A stretch of DNA of 37,221 bases from an uncultured Clostridia bacterium (GTDB taxonomy: Bacteria > Bacillota > Clostridia > Christensenellales > UBA1242), in the NCBI GenBank assembly GCA_944372445.1, contig CALVZE010000008.1, forward strand, positions 1-37,221, read 5' to 3'. Below, piece by piece: positions 7,143 to 14,445 of the stretch (position 1 is the first letter of the stretch; every line of letters starts with the position of its first letter). The notes beneath the pieces were generated by a model, which had not been told where the DNA came from, did not search any database, and worked only from the letters and a program-made list of their open reading frames with translations. The position numbers and the translations under genes were made by a program.

Positions 7143-8057
7143 ATGGAAAATAAAAGTGTTAAGTCTCTAAATATTGTTTCAATTGTGTTTACATCCATTC
7201 TCTTTTTACTTGCAATAGACAGTTTAATTTACGCAATTGTGCTTGAAGCCGGCTATTCACTTCAAGAACAGTGGAATTTAAACCAAGTTATCGCCTTTTA
7301 TTGGACGATTTTTGCCTTTTTTATTTGCATATGTGCTGTCAAAACCTACAATTTTATCACGAAAGACAAGTTAAAATGGACTAGTTACATACTTTTAGGT
7401 GGGGCATTTATCGCGCTTTTTGTGTTTACCATAATTTCTGGAATAAATCTCAATTATCCTGTTTCTGACAACGAATTGGTTAAAGTGTTAAGTTTAGGCG
7501 CCTTTATTAATTTTTTAGTTATGCTGATTATGTGCACTGTTCTTTTGGTTGTGGATATAGTAAAAGGCGCTTTAGTAAGAAAAAATATGAAAGCAACTCC
7601 TAGCAAAAATCAAACTGAAGATAAACCAAAGAAGAAAACATGGCTCTTAATCACGTCGGCTTTAATATTTATGGCAAGTTTTGCAATTATGATTGCTTTC
7701 CCTGTTGTATTTACACCTAAACTTAATATTGAAGTGAATATGGAAAGGGTTAACGACAGCGTTGAAGTGGAAATTGTGAACAACTCAGATTATGACATTG
7801 GTGGAAGATTTTACTGGTCTCATTTAAGCCGAAACATAACTCAACTTAATTCGAGAGATGTGGACGTTGATAAGGGAGAAAGCACTTCATTTACACTAAT
7901 CTATGCCTATGTTGAAAATTTCGAATTTAAATCTCTTAGTTTCTCAGCACCCGGCTTAACAACAACATATGCATTAGGCTATGCGATGATACCGGTTGTG
8001 CTGGCAAGTGGTTCCATTTTTATAACCACCTTTATTAACAAAAGCAAAAAGCAATAA
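7143..8057 (+). CDS. Integral membrane protein of unknown function
   Basis: A 304-residue protein. The ATG at 7143 is preferred over the in-frame ATG at 7125 because AAAGGAG sits 5 bases before it. Predicted layout: four membrane helices in the first ~145 residues (about 10-35, 45-65, 77-98 and 108-138), a Lys-rich loop (MKATPSKNQTEDKPKKK), a fifth helix (~165-185), an extracytoplasmic beta-like domain (NIEVNMERVNDSVEVEIVNN, DIGGRFYWSHLSR) and a final helix near the end. No family recognised. Own promoter and terminator imply a single-gene unit. Confidence 0.7.
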   Translation: MENKSVKSLNIVSIVFTSILFLLAIDSLIYAIVLEAGYSLQEQWNLNQVIAFYWTIFAFFICICAVKTYNFITKDKLKWTSYILLGGAFIALFVFTIISGINLNYPVSDNELVKVLSLGAFINFLVMLIMCTVLLVVDIVKGALVRKNMKATPSKNQTEDKPKKKTWLLITSALIFMASFAIMIAFPVVFTPKLNIEVNMERVNDSVEVEIVNNSDYDIGGRFYWSHLSRNITQLNSRDVDVDKGESTSFTLIYAYVENFEFKSLSFSAPGLTTTYALGYAMIPVVLASGSIFITTFINKSKKQ

Positions 8058-8073
8058 AAGGAAAAATACAACA

Positions 8074-8102
8074 AAAAAACAGAGATTTGTTCTCTGTTTT
8101 TA
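8074..8102. terminator. Bidirectional terminator between the membrane protein gene and rpsI
   Basis: AAAACAGAG pairs with CTCTGTTTT around a short loop, with A and T runs on both sides. It serves the plus-strand gene ending at 8057 and the convergent rplM-rpsI operon ending at 8100. Confidence 0.8.
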
Positions 8103-8507
8103 TCTCTTTGAGAATTGTGGAGCTTTTCTTGCTTTTTTGAGTCCGTATTTCTTTCTCTCTTTCATTCTTGGGTCTCTTGTTAAGAAGCCTGCTTGTTTAA
8201 GTTCAGGCTTGTATGTTTCAGAAGCCTTAACAAGCGCTCTTGCAATGCCATGGCAGATAGCTCCTGCTTGACCAGCAATACCGCCACCCTCAACATTTAC
8301 AAAAACATCAAACTTATCAGTTGTGTTTGTCAAAACAAGAGGTTGTTTAGCAATCAAAATGAGGGTATCTCTTTGAAGATACTCATCAATGTGTCTACCG
8401 TTAACCGTTATATTTCCATTACCTTGAATAAGTCTAACTCTTGCGATAGACTTCTTTCTTCTTCCTGTTGCAATAAAAGCATCAGATTTAACTTGTTTTT
8501 TAGCCAT
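8100..8507 (-). CDS. rpsI: 30S ribosomal protein S9
   Basis: 135 residues, full length. [19 protein letters not shown] at the start, [14 protein letters not shown] in the middle and the basic tail [20 protein letters not shown] ending in FSKR are diagnostic of S9; the tail reaches the P-site tRNA. Its ATG overlaps the rplM stop (TAATG), so it is translationally coupled to rplM, the usual L13-S9 pairing. Confidence 0.97.
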   Translation of the reverse strand: MAKKQVKSDAFIATGRRKKSIARVRLIQGNGNITVNGRHIDEYLQRDTLILIAKQPLVLTNTTDKFDVFVNVEGGGIAGQAGAICHGIARALVKASETYKPELKQAGFLTRDPRMKERKKYGLKKARKAPQFSKR

Positions 8508-8950
8508 TATTCAATAACTCCTTTTAAAGCAACTTGCTCTGGTTTTTGTGCGATTTGCTCATGATTTGCATCTTTATAAACATGAAGTCTTGTGAATTCT
8601 TTTCTTCCAAGAGAATTTTTTGGAAGCATACCCTTAACCGCATGCTCAATAACCTTTCTTGAATCCTTTGCCATAAGTGTTTTATAGTCAACAGATTTAA
8701 GTCCACCAACATAGCCTGTGTGCCAACGAAGTTTCTTTTGTTCCAACTTCTTTCCGGTTAAAACAACCTTGTCAGAATTGATAACAACAACGAAATCTCC
8801 TGTGTCAACATTTGGTGTGTATATTGTTTTATTTTTACCAGTCAAAATATCAGCAACCTGACTTGCAAGTCTGCCAAGAGGCATATTAGTTGCATCAACA
8901 AGATACCATTTTCTTTCAACAGTGACTGGACTTGCCATATATGTTTTCAT
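8507..8950 (-). CDS. rplM: 50S ribosomal protein L13
   Basis: 147 residues from ATG 8950, preceded by AGGGAG; an upstream in-frame ATG at 8986 would add 12 residues unlike L13. [48 protein letters not shown] and [19 protein letters not shown] are standard L13 blocks. First gene of the rplM-rpsI operon, driven by the promoter at 9047-9075. Confidence 0.97.
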   Translation of the reverse strand: MKTYMASPVTVERKWYLVDATNMPLGRLASQVADILTGKNKTIYTPNVDTGDFVVVINSDKVVLTGKKLEQKKLRWHTGYVGGLKSVDYKTLMAKDSRKVIEHAVKGMLPKNSLGRKEFTRLHVYKDANHEQIAQKPEQVALKGVIE

Positions 8951-9021
8951 TTTTATCTCCCTAAAATATTTTTTTGGACATTTCATCTCTTTTATGACGC
9001 CTTATCGGGGCTAACAATAAA

Positions 9022-9043
9022 AGCGCCTTTATTAAAAGACGCT
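9022..9043 (-). other. Terminator-like hairpin at the 5' end of the rplM mRNA
   Basis: Minus strand: AGCG(T)CTTT, loop TAAT, AAAG(G)CGCT, then TTTTATTG. It lies between the rplM promoter and the gene, at or just after the predicted transcription start (~9040). It may end readthrough from the 9138-9695 gene, attenuate rplM, or protect the mRNA 5' end. Confidence 0.5.
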
Positions 9044-9046
9044 ATT

Positions 9047-9075
9047 ATTTTACTTAATTAAATTCTCTTTGTCAA
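9047..9075 (-). promoter_or_regulatory. Strong promoter of rplM-rpsI
   Basis: Minus strand TTGACA (9070-9075), exactly 17 bases, TAAAAT (9047-9052). Predicted start near 9040 gives a leader of about 90 bases. Confidence 0.75.
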
Positions 9076-9137
9076 GTATTTCACCAAAATTTTATGAGAT
9101 TTATCAAATATTTTTCTTAGCAAAACTTATAATGCAT

Positions 9138-9695
9138 TTACAACATCGTCACCGCGTTCACAAGTCCATTATAGGAGATGATTTTTTTGTAGAGGACACT
9201 TTTAACTTTCTTGTCGCTCACTTCGTTTTTTAAAATTTCGCCTATTTCGTCCATAAGCTTGGCTGAGATATGTGTCATTATGTATTCAAGTTGTTTTTTA
9301 TTGACAACACCTTTAAATTTTTTTGAAAATTCAAGAGAATTGACATCAACAAGTGCATTAAGCCTATCTATTATCTCTCTGTCGCATCTTGCTTCATCAA
9401 TTATCTTTTTAACCTCAGGCAAAGAACTTTTTGCCACTTCATTTAAGGCATGCTCTTTTGTCACCTGCCCATTTTCAAGCTTAGTCAGCAATTTTTCTAA
9501 ATCATCCTTAAAAAAAGAAGGTATTTCCATTTTCTCTTTTGTTTTAAGCGACTTTTCGTGAAGTAGATATTGATTATACTTGCACACCAAATATATAAAG
9601 TTTGAAATCACCTTTTTTTCATCCTCGCACTTGTTTGTTTTTGTGACATTACCAACTTTATCAAAGTCAATTAAATCATACAGATATAAAAACAT
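9138..9695 (-). CDS. Uncharacterised helical protein
   Basis: 185 residues from ATG 9695, chosen because GAGGAGGAGAG lies directly upstream (an ATG at 9716 lies before it). The protein is soluble, Lys/Glu-rich and mostly helical, with a hydrophobic first strand (MFLYLYDLIDF) and repeated K-K/E-I segments. No signal peptide, membrane helix or known motif seen. An upstream TTGATT-17-TATCAT pair with a TGC extension (about 9710-9745) is a plausible promoter. Function unknown. Confidence 0.65.
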   Translation of the reverse strand: MFLYLYDLIDFDKVGNVTKTNKCEDEKKVISNFIYLVCKYNQYLLHEKSLKTKEKMEIPSFFKDDLEKLLTKLENGQVTKEHALNEVAKSSLPEVKKIIDEARCDREIIDRLNALVDVNSLEFSKKFKGVVNKKQLEYIMTHISAKLMDEIGEILKNEVSDKKVKSVLYKKIISYNGLVNAVTML

Positions 9696-9831
9696 CTCTC
9701 CTCCTCTTTTATGCAATTATGATAGCATATATTTTTGAATAAATCAAATAAAAAATGAATATTTATGCAAAATCTTGTTTTTTGCAATTTGAAAGAAAAT
9801 CATAAAAAATTTTAAAAATAAGTTATTTTCT

Positions 9832-9874
9832 TTGACATTTTGTATAAAAATTTTTATACTTTACTTAAAGTAAA
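9832..9874 (+). promoter_or_regulatory. Promoter with two overlapping palindromes (candidate operators)
   Basis: TTGACA (9832-9837), 17 bases, TATACT (9855-9860). A perfect 18-bp palindrome, GTATAAAAATTTTTATAC, covers 9842-9859 across spacer and -10. A second, TTTACTT-A-AAGTAAA, covers 9860-9874 at the predicted start site (~9867). A bound repressor at either would block RNA polymerase. AAGGAG at 9874-9879 is the Shine-Dalgarno of the downstream gene. Confidence 0.65.
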
Positions 9875-9885
9875 AGGAGAAAATT

Positions 9886-11931
9886 ATGGATAAAAAATAC
9901 GAACCACTCTTCACCCCATGGAAGATTGGAAATTTGGAAATCAAAAACAGAATTGTGCTTTGCCCAATGGGCGGAACATCCCTATTTGGCTGGATGGAAC
10001 CTCATCACTTTGATAAAGATGCAAGCAATTTTATTTTAAATCTTGCAAAAAACAATGTTGGACTTTTAATTCCTGGTATCGCGCCCCTTAGAAACATGAT
10101 GGGCGGTCAATGGCTCTACAAAAGCAGACGCTCCTTTAAAAAATTAAAGCCATTTATGGAGAAGGTGCATGAGACCGGCGCAAAACTCTTTGTGCAACTC
10201 ACTGCTGGTTTTGGTCGTTCCTTTTCAGTGCCGACAAAAATGATACCAATGCTAAAAAACAAATTCTTAGGCGCTCTTGTAAAGCCTATATTCGACCTCT
10301 CTCGTCTTTGCGCCTCTCCAAGCAAACTTCCTCTTCGATGGGTGGAAGGAGCTTACAGCAGAGTGTTGACAAAGAAAGAAATTCAAAAGATGGTTGATGC
10401 CTTTGCCAAAACTGCACTAAAATGCAAAAACGCCGGTGTTGATGGCGTTGAAATTCACGCCGTTCATGAAGGCTACCTACTTGACCAATTCACACATGAA
10501 TACACCAATAAAAGAACAGACGAATATGGCGGAAGTTTTGAAAATAGATACCGCTTTGCAACTGATGTTGTTAAGGCGATAAAGAAAGTATGTGGCGAAG
10601 ACTACCCTGTTTCTTTAAGATACTCAGTTGTCAGCAAGACCAAAGATTTTAATGTTGGTGCCATCCCAGGAGAAAAATTTAAAGAAATAGGACGCGATAT
10701 GCCTGAAAGCGAAAAGGCTGTTAAATATCTTGAAGAGGCTGGATACGACATGCTCAACTGTGATAACGGAACTTATGACGCATGGTATTGGGCTCACCCA
10801 CCTATGTATATGCCTCAAAACTGCAACCTAGATGATGTGGCTCATATCAAAAAGTTCACCAACCTTCCGGTCGTATGCGCTGGAAGAATGGAACCAATCA
10901 CCGCCTCAAAAGCTATTGCAAGCGGAAAAATTGATGCTATGGGCGTGGCTAGACAATTCCTTGTTGACGGAGAATGGGTAACCAAACTCATGGATGATAG
11001 AATCTCCGATATTCAGCCTTGTATCTGCTGTCATAATGGTTGCTTTGCTTTATCACACTTTAAAGGTGTTGGAAATAATGGTGCTATGGCAGACTCTATG
11101 CATATGTCAAGATGCGCACTTAACCCTATCACAATGAACAATCACAAATTTGATGTTGTGCCTGCAAAGAAAAGTAAAACAGTTGCCGTTATCGGTGGCG
11201 GTGTAGGCGGAATTGAAGTGGCACGCATTGCTACACTTCGCGGTCATAAAGTCACAATCTATGAAAAATCTGATAAACTCGGAGGAGTATTCATCTCGGC
11301 AAGTCAGCCTTCATTTAAAGAAAAAGATAGGATGCTTATCGAATGGTATCGCCGTCAAATTGCTAAACTTCCTATTGAAGTAAAACTCAACACAGAAGTC
11401 AAAGACCTATCTAAAATTAAAGCAGATGTCATTGTCGTTGCAACAGGTGCTAAACCTAAGAAATTAAATGTAAAGGGCTTTGAAACAACTATTGAAGCGT
11501 GTGAATATCTAAATGGAAAAGAAGTTGGTGAAAATGTCGCAATTATCGGAGGCGGTCTTTCAGGATGTGAAATCGCCTATGACCTCCTCCTTAAAGGTAA
11601 AAAACCTTTCATTGTTGAATACCAAGACGACATAATGAAAGTCAATATGCTTAGCATGGCAAACTCATCATACCTACGCGACTATTTCAATCTTAAAAAT
11701 ATGCCTATCTATCTAAATTCTAGCGTGCTTGAAATAAATAAGGACAATATTGTCATTCAAAACAAAGACGGAAGCAAAAAAGATATTAAAGTTGACAGCG
11801 TAATTTCCGCAATCGGCTACACACCTAATCCACTCACAAACAAGCATGTTAAAGTTGTCGGTGATGCGTTAAGTGTTGGCAATTTGAGAACAGTTGTTTG
11901 GCGTGCATGGGAAGTAGCGGAGAAGATATAG
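9886..11931 (+). CDS. Old-Yellow-Enzyme-type NADH:flavin oxidoreductase with Fe-S cluster (2,4-dienoyl-CoA reductase/enoate reductase family)
   Basis: 681 residues, the expected size for this three-part family. Residues ~5-365 form the FMN-binding TIM barrel (YEPLFTPWKIGNLEIKNRI; DGVEIHAVHEGYLLDQF with the active-site His pair; RTDEYGGSFENRYRF). Cys379, Cys382, Cys386 and Cys410 can bind a 4Fe-4S cluster, with a longer gap before the last Cys than in classic members. From ~430 there is an FAD domain (VAVIGGGVGGIEVARIA) and a nested NAD(P)H motif (NVAIIGGGLSGCEIAYDLL). The family reduces activated C=C bonds, for example of enoyl-CoA, enoates or bile-acid intermediates; the substrate cannot be read here. 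Single gene behind a regulated-looking promoter. Confidence 0.9.
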   Translation: MDKKYEPLFTPWKIGNLEIKNRIVLCPMGGTSLFGWMEPHHFDKDASNFILNLAKNNVGLLIPGIAPLRNMMGGQWLYKSRRSFKKLKPFMEKVHETGAKLFVQLTAGFGRSFSVPTKMIPMLKNKFLGALVKPIFDLSRLCASPSKLPLRWVEGAYSRVLTKKEIQKMVDAFAKTALKCKNAGVDGVEIHAVHEGYLLDQFTHEYTNKRTDEYGGSFENRYRFATDVVKAIKKVCGEDYPVSLRYSVVSKTKDFNVGAIPGEKFKEIGRDMPESEKAVKYLEEAGYDMLNCDNGTYDAWYWAHPPMYMPQNCNLDDVAHIKKFTNLPVVCAGRMEPITASKAIASGKIDAMGVARQFLVDGEWVTKLMDDRISDIQPCICCHNGCFALSHFKGVGNNGAMADSMHMSRCALNPITMNNHKFDVVPAKKSKTVAVIGGGVGGIEVARIATLRGHKVTIYEKSDKLGGVFISASQPSFKEKDRMLIEWYRRQIAKLPIEVKLNTEVKDLSKIKADVIVVATGAKPKKLNVKGFETTIEACEYLNGKEVGENVAIIGGGLSGCEIAYDLLLKGKKPFIVEYQDDIMKVNMLSMANSSYLRDYFNLKNMPIYLNSSVLEINKDNIVIQNKDGSKKDIKVDSVISAIGYTPNPLTNKHVKVVGDALSVGNLRTVVWRAWEVAEKI

Positions 11932-12053
11932 GCGAAAACTGCACTTTTGCTAGTTTTCGAAACGAGTTCGAAAAGCATCGCTTTTACGCTTGTTTTCGCC
12001 TATCAGCGACCAAGCGAAATCGCATTCGCTTTGCTCATTGGCGATTTGTCGCT
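11929..12053 (+). repeat. 3' structured element, GGCGAAAAC family, copy 1
   Basis: Begins at the stop codon of the oxidoreductase. AGGCGAAAAC (11930-11939) pairs with GTTTTCGCCT (~11992-12001) around an inner hairpin region. A second hairpin follows (AGCGAC ... GTCGCT, with AAGCGAA / TTCGCTT inside). The closing CGCTTGTTTTCGCC half recurs in the element behind rluD (32490-32604). No long T run follows. Confidence 0.6.
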
Positions 12054-12159
12054 ACTTAAAGTGGTTTAGATTATATCTCAAACAAACTGATTTTAACTCC
12101 AACCACTGCTCTTCTCTCTTCATTTTCTCTCTTCGTTCTCACGTTTATCAATTTCTATA

Positions 12160-12232
12160 AGTGAAGGGAAGGCAAAGCCTTCCAGTGAAGAGTGAAGAAA
12201 AATCTTCGATTTTTAAGTGAAGAGTTGTGGAA
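12160..12232 (+). repeat. GTGAAGAG interspersed repeat, copy 1
   Basis: AGTGAAG units separated by small hairpins: GGAAGG(CAAA)GCCTTCC, then AGTGAAGAGTGAAG, a hairpin AAAAATC(TTC)GATTTTT, and AGTGAAGAGTTGTGGAA. The same flanks with a different hairpin appear inverted at 12483-12537. The surrounding stretch 12054-12397 otherwise holds no gene. Confidence 0.6.
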
Positions 12233-12397
12233 GAGCGAAAGGTAAACTTTTCGAAATAATAAATAAGAAAGAAAAAAGAAGAGTTGTGGAAAAATTTATA
12301 GAGTTAAAAAAGTTTAAGAAATTATTATTTATAAAGCCTTAACAAAACATTTTAAATAAAAAATCAAAATTTAAAAAATAACGCTATTAAAAAGATA

Positions 12398-12438
12398 ATC
12401 AAAAAAGTTGTGGTTTTACTCCACAACTTTTATTTTTA
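12398..12438. terminator. Terminator, probably for the minus-strand MBL operon
   Basis: AAAGTTGTGG (12404-12413) pairs with CCACAACTTT (12421-12430) around TTTTACT, flanked by A6 and a T-rich run. On the minus strand it ends in six T and lies ~100 bases past the stop at 12535. Confidence 0.7.
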
Positions 12439-12482
12439 ATTTTAAAATTTCCTATTTTATAAAACTAAAATTAAAAAAACTT

Positions 12483-12537
12483 TCCGCAACTCTTCACTTT
12501 TCACTGAACGCCAAAGGCGTTCCTTCACTCTTCACTA
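12483..12537 (-). repeat. GTGAAGAG interspersed repeat, copy 2 (inverted)
   Basis: Minus strand reads AGTGAAGAGTGAAG, hairpin GAACGCC(TTT)GGCGTTC, AGTGAAAAGTGAAGAG, TTGCGGA. Same outer units as copy 1 but a different hairpin of similar size. Its first bases provide the TAG stop of the metallo-beta-lactamase gene. Confidence 0.6.
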
Positions 12538-13716
12538 CGCTCTCCATGCATCTGGCATTTCCCTATTTTCCTTAAACCAATCCGTATCTTTAAGTTTTAA
12601 GTCATTGTTGGAAAAGGTCAGTTTAACTTCGCCGTTCGTCACCGAAAAGACGATATTTCCATTCATAGAAGTCACCGTCCAAGAATTTGGCTCACCGTTT
12701 TTATTATAACCTGTTATCTTATCAAGCATGCTTGGAATATAAACCTTATCGGTGTATGGAGCGACATTGTCTATCATGGTTTGCGTTGGAAATTTGTTCT
12801 CCTCAATTGTGGTATATTCAGGTGTCCCTGCGCAACAACAAACGATGACATATTCTGGCTGAATGACCTCCATAAGTTCTTTTGTTGATGAAGTTTTTGA
12901 GCCGTGATGTCCTGCTTTATACAGCACACAATGAGGAAGAAGATAACGCTCTTCACTTGAACCATCATAGTAATTTATAAGTTCAAGTTCCCCATCCTCT
13001 TCAAGGTCGCCTGTAAAAAGATAGTGATTGTCGCCTTGATTAAACATCAAGCAAACCGAATAATTGTTTTCATCCGAGCTAGAATTTTCGTAATAATAAT
13101 TATACAAAATTTCCATTTCCACATTGTCAGATATTTGATAAACTATTTGTGCCCCCGTAGCACTTTCCTCATAACATTCAAGTGCTGAGTAGTGCTTTGC
13201 TCCGTTTTCCACCTCTAAATCACGATATTCGTAATAGGTTCTTAAAATATTAGTTTCTTTATCTCCCACCTTATTAGTCAAAGGAAAGTCTATTATTGTT
13301 TCAACATTATAGTGTTCAAAAATACCCTCATAAGCTGCGATATGGTCTTGGTCAGCATGCGTAGCAATCACAAACTCCAAGGTATTATCTTTAACATAAT
13401 TATCTACATATTCAATAATACTGTCTGCACTATTTTTACGCGAACCAGCGTCAATAAGAATGTCTGTGCTTCCACTTCTAATATAGATACAGTCGCCTGT
13501 ATATTGATTGCCTAACTCCATAAAATGAACTTCAAAGTCACCGCTTACAAAAACATCACTTTCAGGCTTTGTACCGCTTACAAAAACATCACTTTCAGGC
13601 TTTGTGATGTAAATATAGATATAGCCAGCGCCAATAAAGCCGACAATAAGCGCTAAAAGACATAAAATTGTTGTCCAAACTTTGACAGAGGTGGTAACAT
13701 TTTTCTTCTTAGCCAT
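12535..13716 (-). CDS. Membrane-anchored ComEC-like metallo-beta-lactamase fold hydrolase
   Basis: 393 residues: a membrane helix at ~14-37, then an extracytoplasmic metallo-beta-lactamase domain. Motifs: DILIDAG, THADQDH with His120, Asp122, Asp124 and His125, LFTGDLEEDGE, and YKAGHHGSKTSS. This set matches the C-terminal domain of ComEC/Rec2 and its stand-alone secreted relatives, not classic beta-lactamases; the likely substrate is a nucleic acid or another phosphodiester (inference). Residues ~39-59 are a tandem copy of KPESDVFVSGT, from a 33-bp DNA duplication. The ATG overlaps the end of the upstream gene, and a G9 tract fills the Shine-Dalgarno position. The C-terminus (DAWRA) ends inside an interspersed repeat, so the original stop may have been changed. 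Confidence 0.8.
   Translation of the reverse strand: MAKKKNVTTSVKVWTTILCLLALIVGFIGAGYIYIYITKPESDVFVSGTKPESDVFVSGDFEVHFMELGNQYTGDCIYIRSGSTDILIDAGSRKNSADSIIEYVDNYVKDNTLEFVIATHADQDHIAAYEGIFEHYNVETIIDFPLTNKVGDKETNILRTYYEYRDLEVENGAKHYSALECYEESATGAQIVYQISDNVEMEILYNYYYENSSSDENNYSVCLMFNQGDNHYLFTGDLEEDGELELINYYDGSSEERYLLPHCVLYKAGHHGSKTSSTKELMEVIQPEYVIVCCCAGTPEYTTIEENKFPTQTMIDNVAPYTDKVYIPSMLDKITGYNKNGEPNSWTVTSMNGNIVFSVTNGEVKLTFSNNDLKLKDTDWFKENREMPDAWRA
13540..13605 (-). repeat. Perfect 33-bp tandem duplication inside the MBL gene
   Basis: 13540-13572 and 13573-13605 are identical and in frame, adding 11 residues between the membrane helix and the catalytic domain. Identity implies a recent event or slippage. 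Confidence 0.9.
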
Positions 13717-14164
13717 TGACTATTCCCCCCCCCGTTAAAACTAAATTTAAACTTGTACTTTCACCATTTTCATCGGTCGGAGCATCAATATTTTCCTCTT
13801 CATCTAAGTAGATGATATAGCGATATTTTATAACTCCGCCAAAGCGTAAGTCATCAATGGTATACTTTATGTAATATCGCCCCGCCTCTAAGTTGTTTAT
13901 GTTGTTTTCAACCTTGATTTTATCGCTGACATCTCTGCCGAAGGAAATGGCAACAGCTCCTTCATCCTCATAAGTTTCACCAAGGCTCAATGTGATGGTC
14001 TTGGCGCCGACAAGCTCAAACTTGTCATTTTTGGTTAAATGCTTAACGGTAAAATAGCCCGCTACCGCACCGGCAAGCAAAAATAGCACAACCAAAAGAA
14101 AGGCGACAGGATGCGCTTTTTTCTGCTTGTCGATAGTTTTTTCTATTTTACTCTTCTTTGCCAT
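13709..14164 (-). CDS. Membrane-anchored protein with an Ig-like (DUF5011-type) domain
   Basis: 151 residues from ATG 14164 (AGAGGTGAAT upstream); an earlier in-frame ATG at 14227 lacks a site. Basic N-terminus (MAKKSKIEKTIDKQKKA), a membrane helix (~22-42), then one extracytoplasmic beta-sandwich domain: FELVGAKTITLSLGETYEDE, GAVAISF, NNLEAGRYYIKYTI, YRYIIYLDEE. This follows the DUF5011/Ig-like pattern of surface proteins. It overlaps the MBL gene by 8 bases. A promoter TTGGAA-17-TAAAAT with a TG extension lies upstream of the start. Confidence 0.7.
   Translation of the reverse strand: MAKKSKIEKTIDKQKKAHPVAFLLVVLFLLAGAVAGYFTVKHLTKNDKFELVGAKTITLSLGETYEDEGAVAISFGRDVSDKIKVENNINNLEAGRYYIKYTIDDLRFGGVIKYRYIIYLDEEENIDAPTDENGESTSLNLVLTGGGIVNG
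13725..13733 (-). promoter_or_regulatory. G9 tract in the ribosome-binding position of the MBL gene
   Basis: Nine consecutive G on the minus strand, ending 8 bases before ATG 13716 and lying in the last codons of the upstream gene (T-G-G-G-I-V-N-G). No AGGAGG-like site exists here, so the G run itself is the likely Shine-Dalgarno. Loss of one G would end the upstream frame at TAG after the tract; gain of one would read past its normal stop. Confidence 0.6.
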
Positions 14165-14339
14165 ATTCACCTCTTTTTGTGCATATTTATGCATGAATAT
14201 TTTAACATAAAAAGAGAATTTTTCCAATTTTTTTACTAATTAAACAAATTCAATTTAAATGTTATAACTGTAATGTTAATAGCCCATAGCTTCAACATTT
14301 CTTTAATAGAATTTCTAGACAATCCTCTTTTTAACTTTG

Positions 14340-14442
14340 AAAAATCACCCACAAGGAAGAGGACTTGGAAGAGAAACCAACGGAGTAGCGGTTAGGAAAA
14401 TTTTTATTTTTCGTGCCCGCGTTAAGCGTAGTTGGTGTCTGT
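14340..14442 (-). repeat. 3'-UTR structured element, ACCAAC family, copy 1
   Basis: Starts 4 bases after the smsB stop, in sense orientation. Minus strand: GACACCAACTACGCTTAACG, CGGGCACG, a variable A/T hairpin (AAAAATAAAAATTTT), CCTAACCGCTACTCCGTTGG, a linker, CCTCTTCC and GTGATTTTT. ACCAAC pairs with GTTGGT and GCGG with CCGC. The second copy is at 26386-26488. Confidence 0.7.
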
Positions 14443-14445
14443 CAG

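Noticed and set aside
8951..8986. Earlier ATG for L13
   Set aside because: The 12 added residues are not L13-like and the Shine-Dalgarno sits before the ATG at 8950.
14230..14339. A small gene between the Ig-like protein gene and smsB
   Set aside because: No frame with a start and ribosome site; AT-rich leader sequence only.
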